From Nematostella vectensis (Eukaryota > Cnidaria > Anthozoa > Actiniaria > Edwardsiidae), in contig NC_064040.1 in assembly GCF_932526225.1 (NCBI RefSeq), positions 12,376,856-12,440,855 on the forward strand: DNA of 64,000 nucleotides, read 5' to 3'. This document shows positions 1 through 10,237 of this stretch, in pieces; within the stretch, counting starts at the first letter, position 1; every line of letters begins with the position of its first letter. The position numbers and the translations under genes are program-made. The notes under the pieces are model-generated. The model was not told the DNA's origin. It saw only the letters and a list, made by a program, of their open reading frames with translations, and did no database searches.

Positions 1-3000
1 GGGGCATTCACATGTTGTAATGTAAAGGGGGTGTGGCATTCACATGTAATGTAAGGGTGGTGGGGCATTCACATGTTGTAATGTAAGGGGGTGGGTCATT
101 CACATGTTGTAATGTAAGGGTGTGTGGCATTCACATGTTGTAATGTTAGGGGGTGTGGCATCCACATGTTGTAATGTAAGGGGGTGGGGCATTCACATGT
201 TGTAATGTAAGGGGATGGGGCATTCACATGTTGTGGGGTGGGGCATTCACATGTTGTAATGTAAGGGGGGTGGGTCATTCACATGTTGTAATGTAAGGGG
301 GTGTGGCATTCACATGTCGTAATGTAAGGGGGTGGGGCATTCACATGTAATGTAAGGGGGTGTGGCATCCACATGTTGTAATGTAAGGGGGGTGGGGCAT
401 CGACATGGTGTAATGTAAGGGGTGGGGCATTCACATGTTGTAATGTAAGGGGGGTGGGGCATTCACATGGTGTAATGTAAGGGGGGTGGCATTCACATGG
501 TGTAATGTGAGGGGTGTGGGGCATCCACATGTTGTAATGTAAAGGGGGTGTGGCATTCACATGTTGTAATGTAAGGGTGGTGGGGCATTCACATGTAATG
601 TAAGGGGGTGGGGCATTAACATGTTGTAATGTAAGGGGGGTGGGGCATTAACATGTTGTAATGTAAGGGGGGTGGGGCATTCACATGTTGTAATGTAAGG
701 GGGTGGGGCATTCACATGGTGTAATGTAAGGGGGTGAGGCATCCACATGGTGTAATGTAAGGGGGTGTGGCATCCACATGGTGTAGTGTAAGGGGGTGGG
801 GCATTCACATGTTTTAATGTAAGGGGGTGGGGCATTCACATGGTGTAATGTAAGGGGTGGGGCATTCACATGTAATGTTAGGGGTGGGGCATTCACATGT
901 TGTAATGTAAGGGGGGTGTGGCATTCACATGGTGTAATGTAAGGGGGGTGAGGCATTCACATGGTGTAATGTAAGGGGGTGGGGCATTCACATGCTGTAA
1001 TGTAAGGGGGGTGGGGCATTCACATGTTGTAATGTAAGGGGGGTGTGACATTCACATGGTGTAATGTAAGGGGGGTGGGTCATTCACATGGTGTAATGTA
1101 ATGGGGGTGGGTCATTCACATGGTGTAATGTAAGGGGGGTGGGGCATTCACATGTTTTGATGTAAGGGCGGTGGGTCCTTTACATGTTGTAATGTAAGGG
1201 GGGTGGGGCATTCACATGTTGTAATGTAAGGGAGTGTGGCATTCACATGTTGTAATGTAAGGGGGGTGGGGCATTCACATGTTGAAATGTAAGGGGGTGG
1301 GGCATTCACATGTTGTAATGAAAGGGGGTGGGGCATTCGCATGTTGTAATGTAAGGGGGTGTGGCATCCACATGGTGTAGTGTAAGGGGGTGGGGCATTC
1401 ACATGTTTTAATGTAAGGGGGTGGGGCATTCACATGGTGTAATGTAAGGGGTGGGGCATTCACATGTAATGTTAGGGTTGGGGCATTCACATGTTGTAAT
1501 GTAAGGGGGGTGTGGCATTCACATGGTGTAATGTAAGGGGGGTGAGGCATTCACATGGTGTAATGTAAGGGGGGTGGGGCATTCACATGCTGTAATGTAA
1601 GGGGGGTGGGGCATTCACATGTTGTAATGTAAGGGGGGTGTGACATTCACATGGTGTAATGTAAGGGGGGTGGGTCATTCACATGGTGTAATGTAATGGG
1701 GGTGGGTCATTCACATGGTGTAATGTAAGGGGGGTGGGGCATTCACATGTTGTGATGTAAGGGCGGTGGGTCCTTTACATGTTGTAATGTAAGGGGGGTG
1801 GGGCATTCACATGTTGTAATGTAAGGGAGTGTGGCATTCACATGTTGTAATGTAAGGGGGGTGGGGCATTCACATGTTGAAATGTAAGGGGGTGGGGCAT
1901 TCACATGTTGTAATGAAAGGGGGTGGGGCATTCACATGTTGTAATGTAAGGGGGGTGGGGCATTCACATGTTGTAATGTAAGGGGGGTGGGGCATTCACA
2001 TGTTGTAATGTAAGGGGGGTGGGTCATTTACATGGTGTAATGTAAGGGGTGTGGCATTCACATGTTGTAATGTAAGGGGGTTGGGTCATTCACATGGTAT
2101 AATATAAGGGGTGTGGGTCATTCACATGGTGTAATGTAAGGGGTGTGGCATTCACATGGTGTAATTTAAGGGGTGTGACATTCACATGTAATGTAAGGGG
2201 GTGTGGCATTCACATGTAATGTAAGGGGTGTGTGGCATTCACATGTTGTAATGTAAGGGGGGTGGGGCATTCACATGTAATGTAAGGGGGGTGGGGCATT
2301 CACATGTTGTAATGTAAGGGGGTGGGTCATTCACATGTTGTAATGCAAAGGGGGTGTGGCATTCACATGTAATGTAAGAGGGGTGGGGCATTCACATGGT
2401 GTAATGAATGTGGATGGGTCATTCACATGTTGTAATGTAAGGGTGTGTGGCATTCACATGTTGTAATGTAAGGGGTGGGGCATTCACATGTTGTAATGTA
2501 AGGGGGTGGGGCATTCACATGTTGTAATGTAAGGGGGTGGGGCATTCACATGTTGTAATGTAAGGGGGGTGGGTCATTCACATGTTGTAATGTAAGGGGG
2601 TGTGGCATTCACATGTCGTAATGTAAGGGGGTGTGGCATTCACATGTTGTAATGTAAGGGGGATGGGGCATTCACATGTTGTAATGTAAGGGGGTGGGGC
2701 ATTCACATGTAATGTAAGGGGGTGTGGCATTCACATGTTGTAATGTAAGGGGGGTGGGGCATTCACATGTAATGTAAGGGGGGTGGGGCATTAACATGTT
2801 GTAATGTAAGGGGTGTGGGTCATTCACATGGTGTAGTGTAAGGGGGTGGGGCATTCACATGTTTTAATGTAAGGGGGTGGGGCATTCACATGGTGTAATG
2901 TAAGGGGTGGGGCATTCACATGTTATGTTAGGGGTGGGGCATTCACATGTTGTAATGTAAGGGGGGTGTGGCATTCACATGGTGTAATGTAAGGGGGGTG

Positions 3001-3290
3001 AGGCATTCACATGGTGCAATGTAAGGGGAGTGGGGCATTCACATGCTGTAATGTAAGGGGGGTGGGGCATTCACATGTTGTAATGTTAGGGGGTGTGGCA
3101 TTCATATGTTGTAATGAAAGGGGGTGTGGCATTCACATGTTGTAATGTAAGGGGGGTGGGGCATCCGCATGGTGTAATGTAAGGGGGGTGGGGCATCCAC
3201 ATGGTGTAATGTAAGGGGGGTGGGTCATTCACATGTAATGTAAGGGGGGTGGGGCATTCACATGTTGTAATGTAAGGGGGGTGGGTCATG
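1..3290. repeat. G-rich minisatellite with higher-order structure
   Basis: About 105-110 tandem units of 25-32 bp. The core reads GGGGCATTCACATGTTGTAA followed by TGTAAGGGGG with a variable G run, a variable T/G after CATG, and deletions of TTG. The array starts before the window. A block of about 20 units (roughly 770-1340) is repeated almost exactly 594-595 bp later (roughly 1365-1935), and part of it recurs at about 2822-3070, so units are ordered in a higher-order repeat. The G-rich strand is the plus strand, with G runs in every unit. The many short minus-strand open frames come only from the stop-poor unit and are not genes. The array lies upstream of, and may be in an intron of, the Rab-type gene that follows. 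Confidence 0.95.
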
Positions 3291-3296
3291 CTATGC

Positions 3297-3385
3297 TCAT
3301 GCTTTGTTGTGCCATACTGTACTGTGGTCATCATTTGTTGTGCCATTCTGTACTGTGGCCATGCTTTGTTGTGCCTTATTCTACG
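3297..3385. repeat. Short 31-33 bp tandem repeat at the minisatellite edge
   Basis: About three imperfect units containing CTTTGTTGTGCCATACTGTA and TGTGG directly follow the last minisatellite unit. The rest up to 3642 looks like intron and shows no other feature. Confidence 0.7.
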
Positions 3386-3642
3386 ATGAAAGAAACGAGT
3401 ATTGCAAACTAGGACAAGATACCTAAACTAAAGTGGTCCAATTGATGAAAACGGTGTAAACACAATGGGTCTGTTGTGTCATATGTCATACAAATGAGTG
3501 ACAAAAGGGTTTGTGTCTCCCTGTCAATGATGTGTGATCTGAAGTATCATGCTATGTGTTATTCATGAACAAGTTCCCTGGGAGGTTATGCCATGTAAAA
3601 CAATACCAAAATTTGAGAATCTTTTTTATTTTACTATTTCAG

Positions 3643-4765
3643 TTGGCTTCAGAGAGAAACATTCATTTTTATGAGACAAGCGCATACTCCAACACAAACA
3701 TTGACGATGTAAGTCTTGTTTATAATGCCACGGTCATGCAAACTTAGTCTACAAGACGACCATGACTGATACCCAAAGACGATGACAACACTCCATGGTA
3801 AATAACCCGTAACTAATAACCGTTGACAGAAACCATTCGCCGATGGAGATGGGTGTTTTCTAACATTTGGAATTTTGCTTGGATGCCAAAATGTCGACTG
3901 CAGTGCCGTAGCAAACTTTGAATTTTTGGAAGGGCAAAATACAAAAACATAAAGAAAATATTTACCAGCTCAGTGGTAGGGGGTGTTATAGAGGTTTTTA
4001 AACCTGAAATGTTTTTAAAACATGAATTTGAAGGGTTTGTCGTTTTCACAAAGAATAAAAACTAGGCAATGACTTAGGCGTGAAATCTCTAATATGACTT
4101 TACGCTTTCGACCGACCACACTCGAAAATCCCCTAAAAAGCACTAGTTTTAGGAAAGGTTAATTTGGTTACTAATGGTAGACTTTGCTTTCGTCTACACA
4201 TTCAGGCATCCATAGAGAAACACTAGTTTCTATAAAGCTTATTAGTTGTTAATGATATATTTTGCTTTCGTTTAAACTTTTAGGCATTCATTGAGATGTG
4301 CAAACAAATTCTTCATCGAATGGACGAGTCACAGGTAGAACTATGTTAAAAAAAATAACTCTCCCCGCCTTGCTTGATAATAGTTTTTTTTAATGTTAGA
4401 AAAAACCACTAGGACACAAGATTAAGCGTAACGCAAGTGAGAATTGAGATCTTTTAAAACGTGAAACAAAGTGAGAATCGGTTAAACACAAGCTTTTAAA
4501 ACAACAAGGGAGAGTCGGTTTAACACAATTCGACAAAAGTCTTCTACACAGTCACACGATGAAGTTTAACAAGTTTGGGTAGAAGACCAATGAATAAAAT
4601 AATTTAGAGCCTTGGTGATATTATTTTGTGTTCTATTCGCAGCAAAATGGGACAAATCGAATGAGCGTGCGCTCTTCTATCAGTTCGGAGTTGAGCACAA
4701 GTGCCATTCTCCTAGACACCAAGAAAGAAGTTCTCCAGAAAGAACAGTGCTGCTACGTCACGTGA
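3643..4765 (+). CDS. Rab-family small GTPase, last three exons (5' part outside window)
   Basis: Three exons with phase-0 junctions: 3643-3708 (22 codons), 4284-4334 (17 codons) and 4643-4765 (40 codons plus TGA). The first carries the G5 guanine-base motif in HFYETSAYSN, preceded by an ASERNI segment typical of helix alpha4/beta6 in Rab proteins. The second, AFIEMCKQILHRMDE, matches the C-terminal alpha5 helix. The third is a Ser/Thr-rich hypervariable tail ending QCCYVT, and its paired cysteines fit Rab geranylgeranylation. Acceptors (TATTTCAG, ACTTTTAG, ATTCGCAG) and donors (GTAAGT, GTAGAA) are good. Rabs are membrane-trafficking switches; the subfamily cannot be named because the switch regions are missing. 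No upstream exon is visible between 3386 and 3642, so the rest must lie left of the minisatellite or be lost. Confidence 0.75.
4141..4300 (+). repeat. Tandem duplication of an intron 3' end and exon start
   Basis: Two diverged ~80-bp units (4141-4220 and 4221-4300) both begin CACTAGTTT, share ACTTTGCTTTCGT-like pyrimidine stretches and end in AG followed by GCATYCATWGAGA. The downstream copy is the real acceptor of Rab exon 4284-4334. In the upstream copy (AG at 4204-4205) the exon-like sequence hits a stop after six codons. Confidence 0.65.
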
Positions 4766-4812
4766 CACTTGACTACGTCATGTGACACTTGACAACGTCA
4801 TAGACACTTGGC
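4751..4812 (+). repeat. Three 18-21 bp repeats spanning the Rab stop codon
   Basis: TGCTACGTCACGTGACACTT, then CTACGTCATGTGACACTTGA, then CAACGTCATAGACACTTGG. The last codons and stop of the Rab gene lie in the first unit. Confidence 0.7.
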
Positions 4813-5231
4813 CCAATCGCGTGCTGCACAAAATACGTTTTATATTAAAAGCTCGCTCCATAGTATTTAACTCACATAAGTATACCAAAATTAAGAATTG
4901 AATTTAATAACAGTATTAACATACCCCAAAAAGCGTATATATTAGTGTAATACCGTAAAAAAAACTATTAAGTCCACGGGGGCGAAAGAAAAAGGGTTAT
5001 TTTGTCATGTTTTCATGACATTAGGTGTCTCTTAAAGCTGCAATCCCACCAGTTTGCTTCCGGTCAATAACGTAACAATCTCCGATGATATTTAAGGGAT
5101 TTTTAGCGAAAAATATTTCCAAATTGTAAAAGCAGTATAAAGTGTTTTTCAAAATCCCGTGCAACAAAATGATATTGTTAAAGATAAATTGTCAAGCCAG
5201 AACATACAGAACGAAGACATTACAATATATT
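4813..5231. other. Downstream flank, no gene seen
   Basis: AT-rich sequence after the Rab stop. No clear AATAAA close to the stop was found, and there is no recognisable ORF. Confidence 0.5.
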
Positions 5232-5580
5232 AGTACACTCTTTTTTTTATAAGAAAGTTTTTTTATAAAAACGCCCAGGCTGGGATTTCGCCAAATTTTA
5301 AGAACATGCCGAGGCTCAGAAGATAGCAGCTAAAGATTTTTTCATTAGAGTGATTGCTTAAAAAATGAAGAATCAAATTGTGTTTATACTAGCGACTTAA
5401 AATACTATTGTTATTGATCATTTGTGTAGTTCTCTTTTTACTCAGCTGGTGTGTGTGATTTCAGGTCACTGAAATTTAAGAATATCGATAAGAACGTTTT
5501 TAGCCTTAAAATGCTCCAAAAATAAGAACGGCTCAGCCTCAACTGAAAATTAGACGTTCTTAAAAAAAAAAGAGTGTACT
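5232..5580. mobile_element. MITE with ~25-bp terminal inverted repeats
   Basis: The left end AGTACACTCTTTTTTTTATA is mirrored by a right end whose reverse complement starts AGTACACTCTTTTTTTTTTA. The element is 349 bp and non-coding. TA dinucleotides lie inside the termini, so a TA target site with termini starting CACTC (Tc1/mariner-like) is possible but unproven. An interior relative without termini lies at about 10571-10836. Confidence 0.8.
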
Positions 5581-7032
5581 GAATAAACTAATTAGTATTT
5601 CACGGGTTTTTGAAAACCGGATGGCCTGTTAAATAGCAAGGATTTTAATAGATTCTTTTGTCTTTAGTCGGTTGCGGTTTCCTCCGTCATGCAGTGACCT
5701 TAAGGAGCGCCCGCAATTATTTTATTAATAAAATTTAGATAAGCAATTGTAAAGATTCTTCTAAGTTATTACTATTATTTTTATACAAAAAATGTTCCGC
5801 CGGACTTGTGGCAAAAATTTAAAAAAAAGTGCACAAATTTGATAAAATAGGAAATGCTTAATCATTGAAAACGTTATATTTGTGAATGGAAGGCCTTTAT
5901 GTTTATAATGATAATGAGGTTAACGACCCTGGCTTTTCGGATTGTAGGGCACCGGATCTCACGACAGCTAATCAAAGCTCACGATTTGACGGATACCGAT
6001 ACAAAAGAATTACTGTTAAGTATTTCCAACACGAATGCATATTCTAATCAGTCTAAGAAAAGTCACGCGTTCTTTTTCACTGTTGTGGTTTTGAAACCGC
6101 GTGTTTTCTTCTTTGGGAACGGGAAAATTGAGCGCTTCGGTTTCGAGTCTTGCAGCGATGACTAATTTTAAAAGAGCAAGAAACCTAGTTTTATTCGCAC
6201 ACAATTGACCCGTAAGCATTACCTAATAATGTTTATAAACCTAGTGACAACCCAGAGTGATGACAACTCGAATTTTTTATTTTCCTTTTTCAGTATTTTT
6301 ATGAATTGGGCTTCCTGTGGTACTATTCGTTAAAGAGAAGAGAAGACTGAGAGCTATTGGACCGGAAGAGGGGCTCCCACTCTCCCTGGCCCGCCCGCTT
6401 TTTTATCACGCCACAGCAAGCCCTAAATCGAAAAAGAAAACCCATTCAATGGTGGCCCGCGTCAATTCAAAAGAACTGCTTTCCCAAAAAATCACGAATT
6501 TTTAAACCGCTCCCATACAATCATTATTTACGCGATTTCTTTTATTCTTTCAAATTGTTATGAAAGAAACATCCTAGATTCGGAGTTTATTGCAGTGCTA
6601 CAGTAGGTTAAATCCAAACCGATTGCGGAATAAATGAGGTCAATCGTAGGTCGAAGTTTGGAAAAAATCGACTGTAGTACAAAATCCCCTAAAATGTGCT
6701 GTAATAACTAAATCGAGCTTCAAGGACACGCATGTGAAATATTACGATATTCGGTTGGGTCGATCTTGCTCTAAATCGACTATGACTATCTGAACATCTC
6801 GAGATAGACGTCTTGAAGAATGATGAACATACTGCAAATCGTTCTCAGAAAGAATACTTCCATCTAAAAGTAAGAATTGATATGTCCCTTCATAAAAAAA
6901 TGTAAGTATTAACATTTGGAAAACGTGATTTCGAGTTTTTGGGCATGGAGAAGTAAGCAGAACAGTTCCGCCAAAATTATAATTCAAATGCAACCATTGG
7001 CCCTACTTATCACTGACCGGTAGCGACAAATT
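5581..7032. other. Unannotated AT-rich stretch
   Basis: Contains short open frames (for example 5899-6165, 88 codons, plus strand; 6742-6993 minus) with no recognisable domain, no clear splice context and no similarity to other parts of the window. I see no supported gene. Confidence 0.5.
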
Positions 7033-7057
7033 ACAACAACAACAACAACAACAACAC
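7033..7057. repeat. (ACA)n microsatellite
   Basis: Eight perfect ACA/CAA triplets. Confidence 0.9.
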
Positions 7058-7242
7058 CCATACTGGATCGGTAAGCTAGTTAATAGTTTATTTCTTCGGT
7101 GATCATAACCATAGTTAATAGAGGGAAATAATGGTTACGAAATCTGGTGAACATAAACAATAGGCGCTCTCTGACGTTGAACAAGAATACATATGGACAA
7201 GATTTGTTAATACGCGTATTCAGGCAAAAATTGGTTATTGAC

Positions 7243-7376
7243 AGCGGCGTAACCAGGATTTTTAACAGGAGAGGCCCAAAAGGCACTTCCAAGGCATTTT
7301 ATACTGTGTTTTAGGTAAGGTCTCATACATTTACTGTACTTTTGGCTGCTTGAGGGGGGGGGGGGGGGGGGGTGGG
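7243..7376 (+). repeat. Dispersed repeat, copy A, ending in poly-G
   Basis: Starts GCGGCGTAACCAGGATTTTT, continues with GGCCCAAAAGG and CATACATTTACTGTA, then a run of 19 G at 7354-7372. The same order of motifs occurs at 36076-36175, so this is an interspersed non-coding family. The G run is a likely length polymorphism or assembly-sensitive site. Confidence 0.7.
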
Positions 7377-8842
7377 CTGCCGCTTATTGATATATTTTGA
7401 ACTTTGAAATCCTCCTCTACTTTACCTCCTAACGAAAAAAAGGCATAAATGCAATGTCAATTGTGTTTACTAATATCAAAGTTATACACAAATATTTAAA
7501 CAAACAAATATTTAACATAGTTCAGCGATGGAAACAAAGAAACAAAACCTGAAAAACACGTTTATCCTTCTCTTCTCGTTCTACTGAGCGTGCTTTGTCG
7601 TGTTTTTCAGCACTTGGATAATCTGTGTATCCAAGAGACCATGATGTAAGATAACGAATCCCCCGTATTAGGGTATGTTCCAATGATGACGTCCGTAAAA
7701 ACTATTTTTAGAACAAGCAGTTATTTTTAGAGACGTCTCTGATTGGTTAGCTCTCGCGTTTCCTAGCAACAAGAGTCTTACGCGCGATCACATCTTGAGC
7801 AATGTGATCCGGCAAGGATGTTTCGGAAATCTTTGTGACCGAAAATACCTTCCTTTTTTACAAACGCTGTAAAAATGATCTTCCATAGAGTACGCTGGAG
7901 CCAATCAACCGTTTCTGGGACATTGAAATGCATAAAGTGCGTGATTTTAGGCTCTGGGATCAACTAAGTTTTCACTGCGGATTCGAAAATTACTTATAAC
8001 ACAACAATCAATCACAAATCTGTGTTTACAAAACACAATTCTCTTCCAATTCCGTTTTAATGAAAAAAATACATCCAGAACTTAATTCCATTATATTCAC
8101 ACACCGATATTACAAATAAAAGATTTCAAGTCTTTATAATGAAATAGATCTTATTCCAGTGACAAGGGTTTCTTGAGTGACATGATTTCTGAACATGTGC
8201 GTGAAAAATTGAAGTTCATTCATCTAAAAATGTTATAAATCAAAGAAAAATAAAGGCCTTCTTGTATTAAAATACATAACATAGACTCTGAGAATGCCTA
8301 GGTATTCTATCTCACCGAATTGCAGAGAAAAAGAACTTTTTAGGAGTCTGCACGATGCATCTTGAATGAACTCCAAATTCACCGTCTCCCCGACGTCTTC
8401 CCGTTCAATTATTTATATAACATTTAGATAACTGAACATTAGATAACTTAACAGATAACAGGACACCACCCCTTGAGTAGCATTGTGATCATGAGCCTTG
8501 AAGAGCAGCTAAAAGCAGATAAAAACAGATAGCGAACGAAGTAAAGAAGTGCAGAGGGAAAACATCTGGTGTGAAATTGTACTAGCTCGTGGTGCCCATA
8601 ACCAAATATGGCGCGACGAACCATGTATGGATGCTATGATTGACAAGCTGGCGCAATCTAAAAATAGCTTTCTTGGACGTTATCATGGGCCACGGGGATT
8701 CGTTCTCTTATATCATGGTCTCTTGGTGTATCATAACCCGCAGTGCTTTATGGATATCAAGTAAATAAGCAAAAAAACGTAAATGAAATAAAAATCCAGG
8801 TTTCAAAAGCTGTAGAGTTTTTGTTTATGTTCTTATGAACAT
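7377..8842. other. No gene seen
   Basis: AT-rich, with only short open frames (7778-7963 minus; 8549-8764 plus) that match nothing I recognise. Confidence 0.5.
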
Positions 8843-9611
8843 TTCCCTGCTAGCAGAGGCCTCTTTTCTCTGTATTTCGCTGGGCTGGAGTTCGCGAGGA
8901 AAAGATACCTCTGCCATGGGTCGCAAGTTCGTTTGATCAAACCGCCGTCCACGATCGTGGACGAGATCCAGAGCGCATGCTCCGCTCATTAATTACTGGC
9001 CACTATTTGAGCCCACAATGACTAGCGCATGCATGAAACGTATATCCGCTGCGGGATAATAAGCCCGCATTCGAAACAGCGTCCTCCGTGGAAGTATCAC
9101 GCGACGAATTATAAAAGAAGCCATTCAATGCCTTATCTTCATTCAGAATTTTCTCTCTTTTGACTAACGAGTCAATCTTCCGTTTACAGGTTTTGCATAT
9201 TCTTCTGGGAATAGCTGATCTAAGTTTACCAAAAAGTTTTGTAACATTTTCTTCGAATCCAACTGTGCGATATTTACATTGAAGAAACTCGCCTGCCCAG
9301 ATGTCTTGAAATTAATCCCACAAACTCAATCTTTTAGTGACGTTTTAGGTGATTGAAATTGAACAGTTGTTTTCTTTTTTCGAAGAGGAGAACTAACCGG
9401 AGTTTGATTCATGATTTCCGACTAAACCCATGCAAAGCATATTAGCATATTGACAGCTTTCGCGCGATGGTACGGGTTTTGGCACGTCGGTCGCTTATGA
9501 ACGCTCACGCATGCGCAACAGAAACAGTTTCGACCCATGGCAGAGGTATCTTTTCCTCGCGAACTCCAGCCCAGCGAAATACAGAGAAAAGAGGCCTCTG
9601 CTAGCAGGGAA
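8843..9611. repeat. Long inverted repeat: 81-bp perfect arms around a 607-bp spacer
   Basis: Arm 8843-8923 (starts TTCCCTGCTAGCAGAGGCCT) is the exact reverse complement of arm 9531-9611 (starts CGACCCATGGCAGAGGTATC). The spacer has no ORF with recognisable features. It contains the palindrome CCACGATCGTGG (8949-8960) and a TATA-like TATAAAAG at 9110-9117. A foldback-type element or a recent inverted duplication are both possible. Confidence 0.85.
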
Positions 9612-10237
9612 TATGAACATTCGCATAGCTTTAAGATACAAAGATTCAGCTGTTTATACGCTACCCATGAACCACCGCGGGTTACTACATATGCTTCACG
9701 AGTGCAACCTTTTTTGAAATAGTAGGTGTATTCCCTTGAACTTTACGCACGGCTTGTGCACCTTCACAAAAACGTGACGCGGCCAAAAATCAAACAAAGA
9801 CTTCGGCCTTTGAAGTACGCATGGCTGCGAAAACTTTTCTTTCTGTTAATTATCGTAGAATTCGGTGATTCAATTTCTTCGGCCTTAAACCAATTAGTCC
9901 TTCTTTCGCTCAGCCACACGCAAAAGATTAACGCGCTTCCACGAATGAAAACAAAGCAAGCATTCCAATACCATCCCTTTAGTCGCTTGGTAGCTGTTGA
10001 TATAAGAGCAGCTTGTCTTTTACACATGGGACTTCTATGCCTTACGTGCCTCTGCTTCACATGGGACTTTCTATGCTCCATGTTTACATAGAGTTTTTTT
10101 AAAAGTGTGCAAGCAAAATCTGACGTCTGCAATCAGAAGCTACAGACCCAAAAAGCCAACGACTTTTGCCATTACTAGGAAACTAACAGTTTTATTCATT
10201 TTTTACCTGTATCACTTCTACACTTGCTGATTAGAAC
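9612..10237. other. Upstream flank of the DUF229 gene; half of a direct repeat
   Basis: Overlapping open frames of about 120 codons on both strands (9726-10091 plus, 9764-10132 minus) have no recognisable domain. The segment 9948-10003 recurs with few changes at 10883-10938, so exon 1 of the next gene lies between two 56-bp direct repeats. A start site for the next gene is expected here but is not obvious. Confidence 0.5.

Noticed and set aside
1-3290. CRISPR-like direct repeat array
   Set aside because: Repeats are contiguous with no unique spacers, and the genome is eukaryotic.
96-3346. Many 60-93 codon minus-strand ORFs (PHPLTLQHVNAP-type)
   Set aside because: They are translations of the minisatellite unit; unit length is not a multiple of three and frames shift between units, so no selection on a protein is likely.
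7354-7372. Long G run as a regulatory quadruplex
   Set aside because: It belongs to a dispersed repeat, and homopolymer length is unreliable in assemblies.
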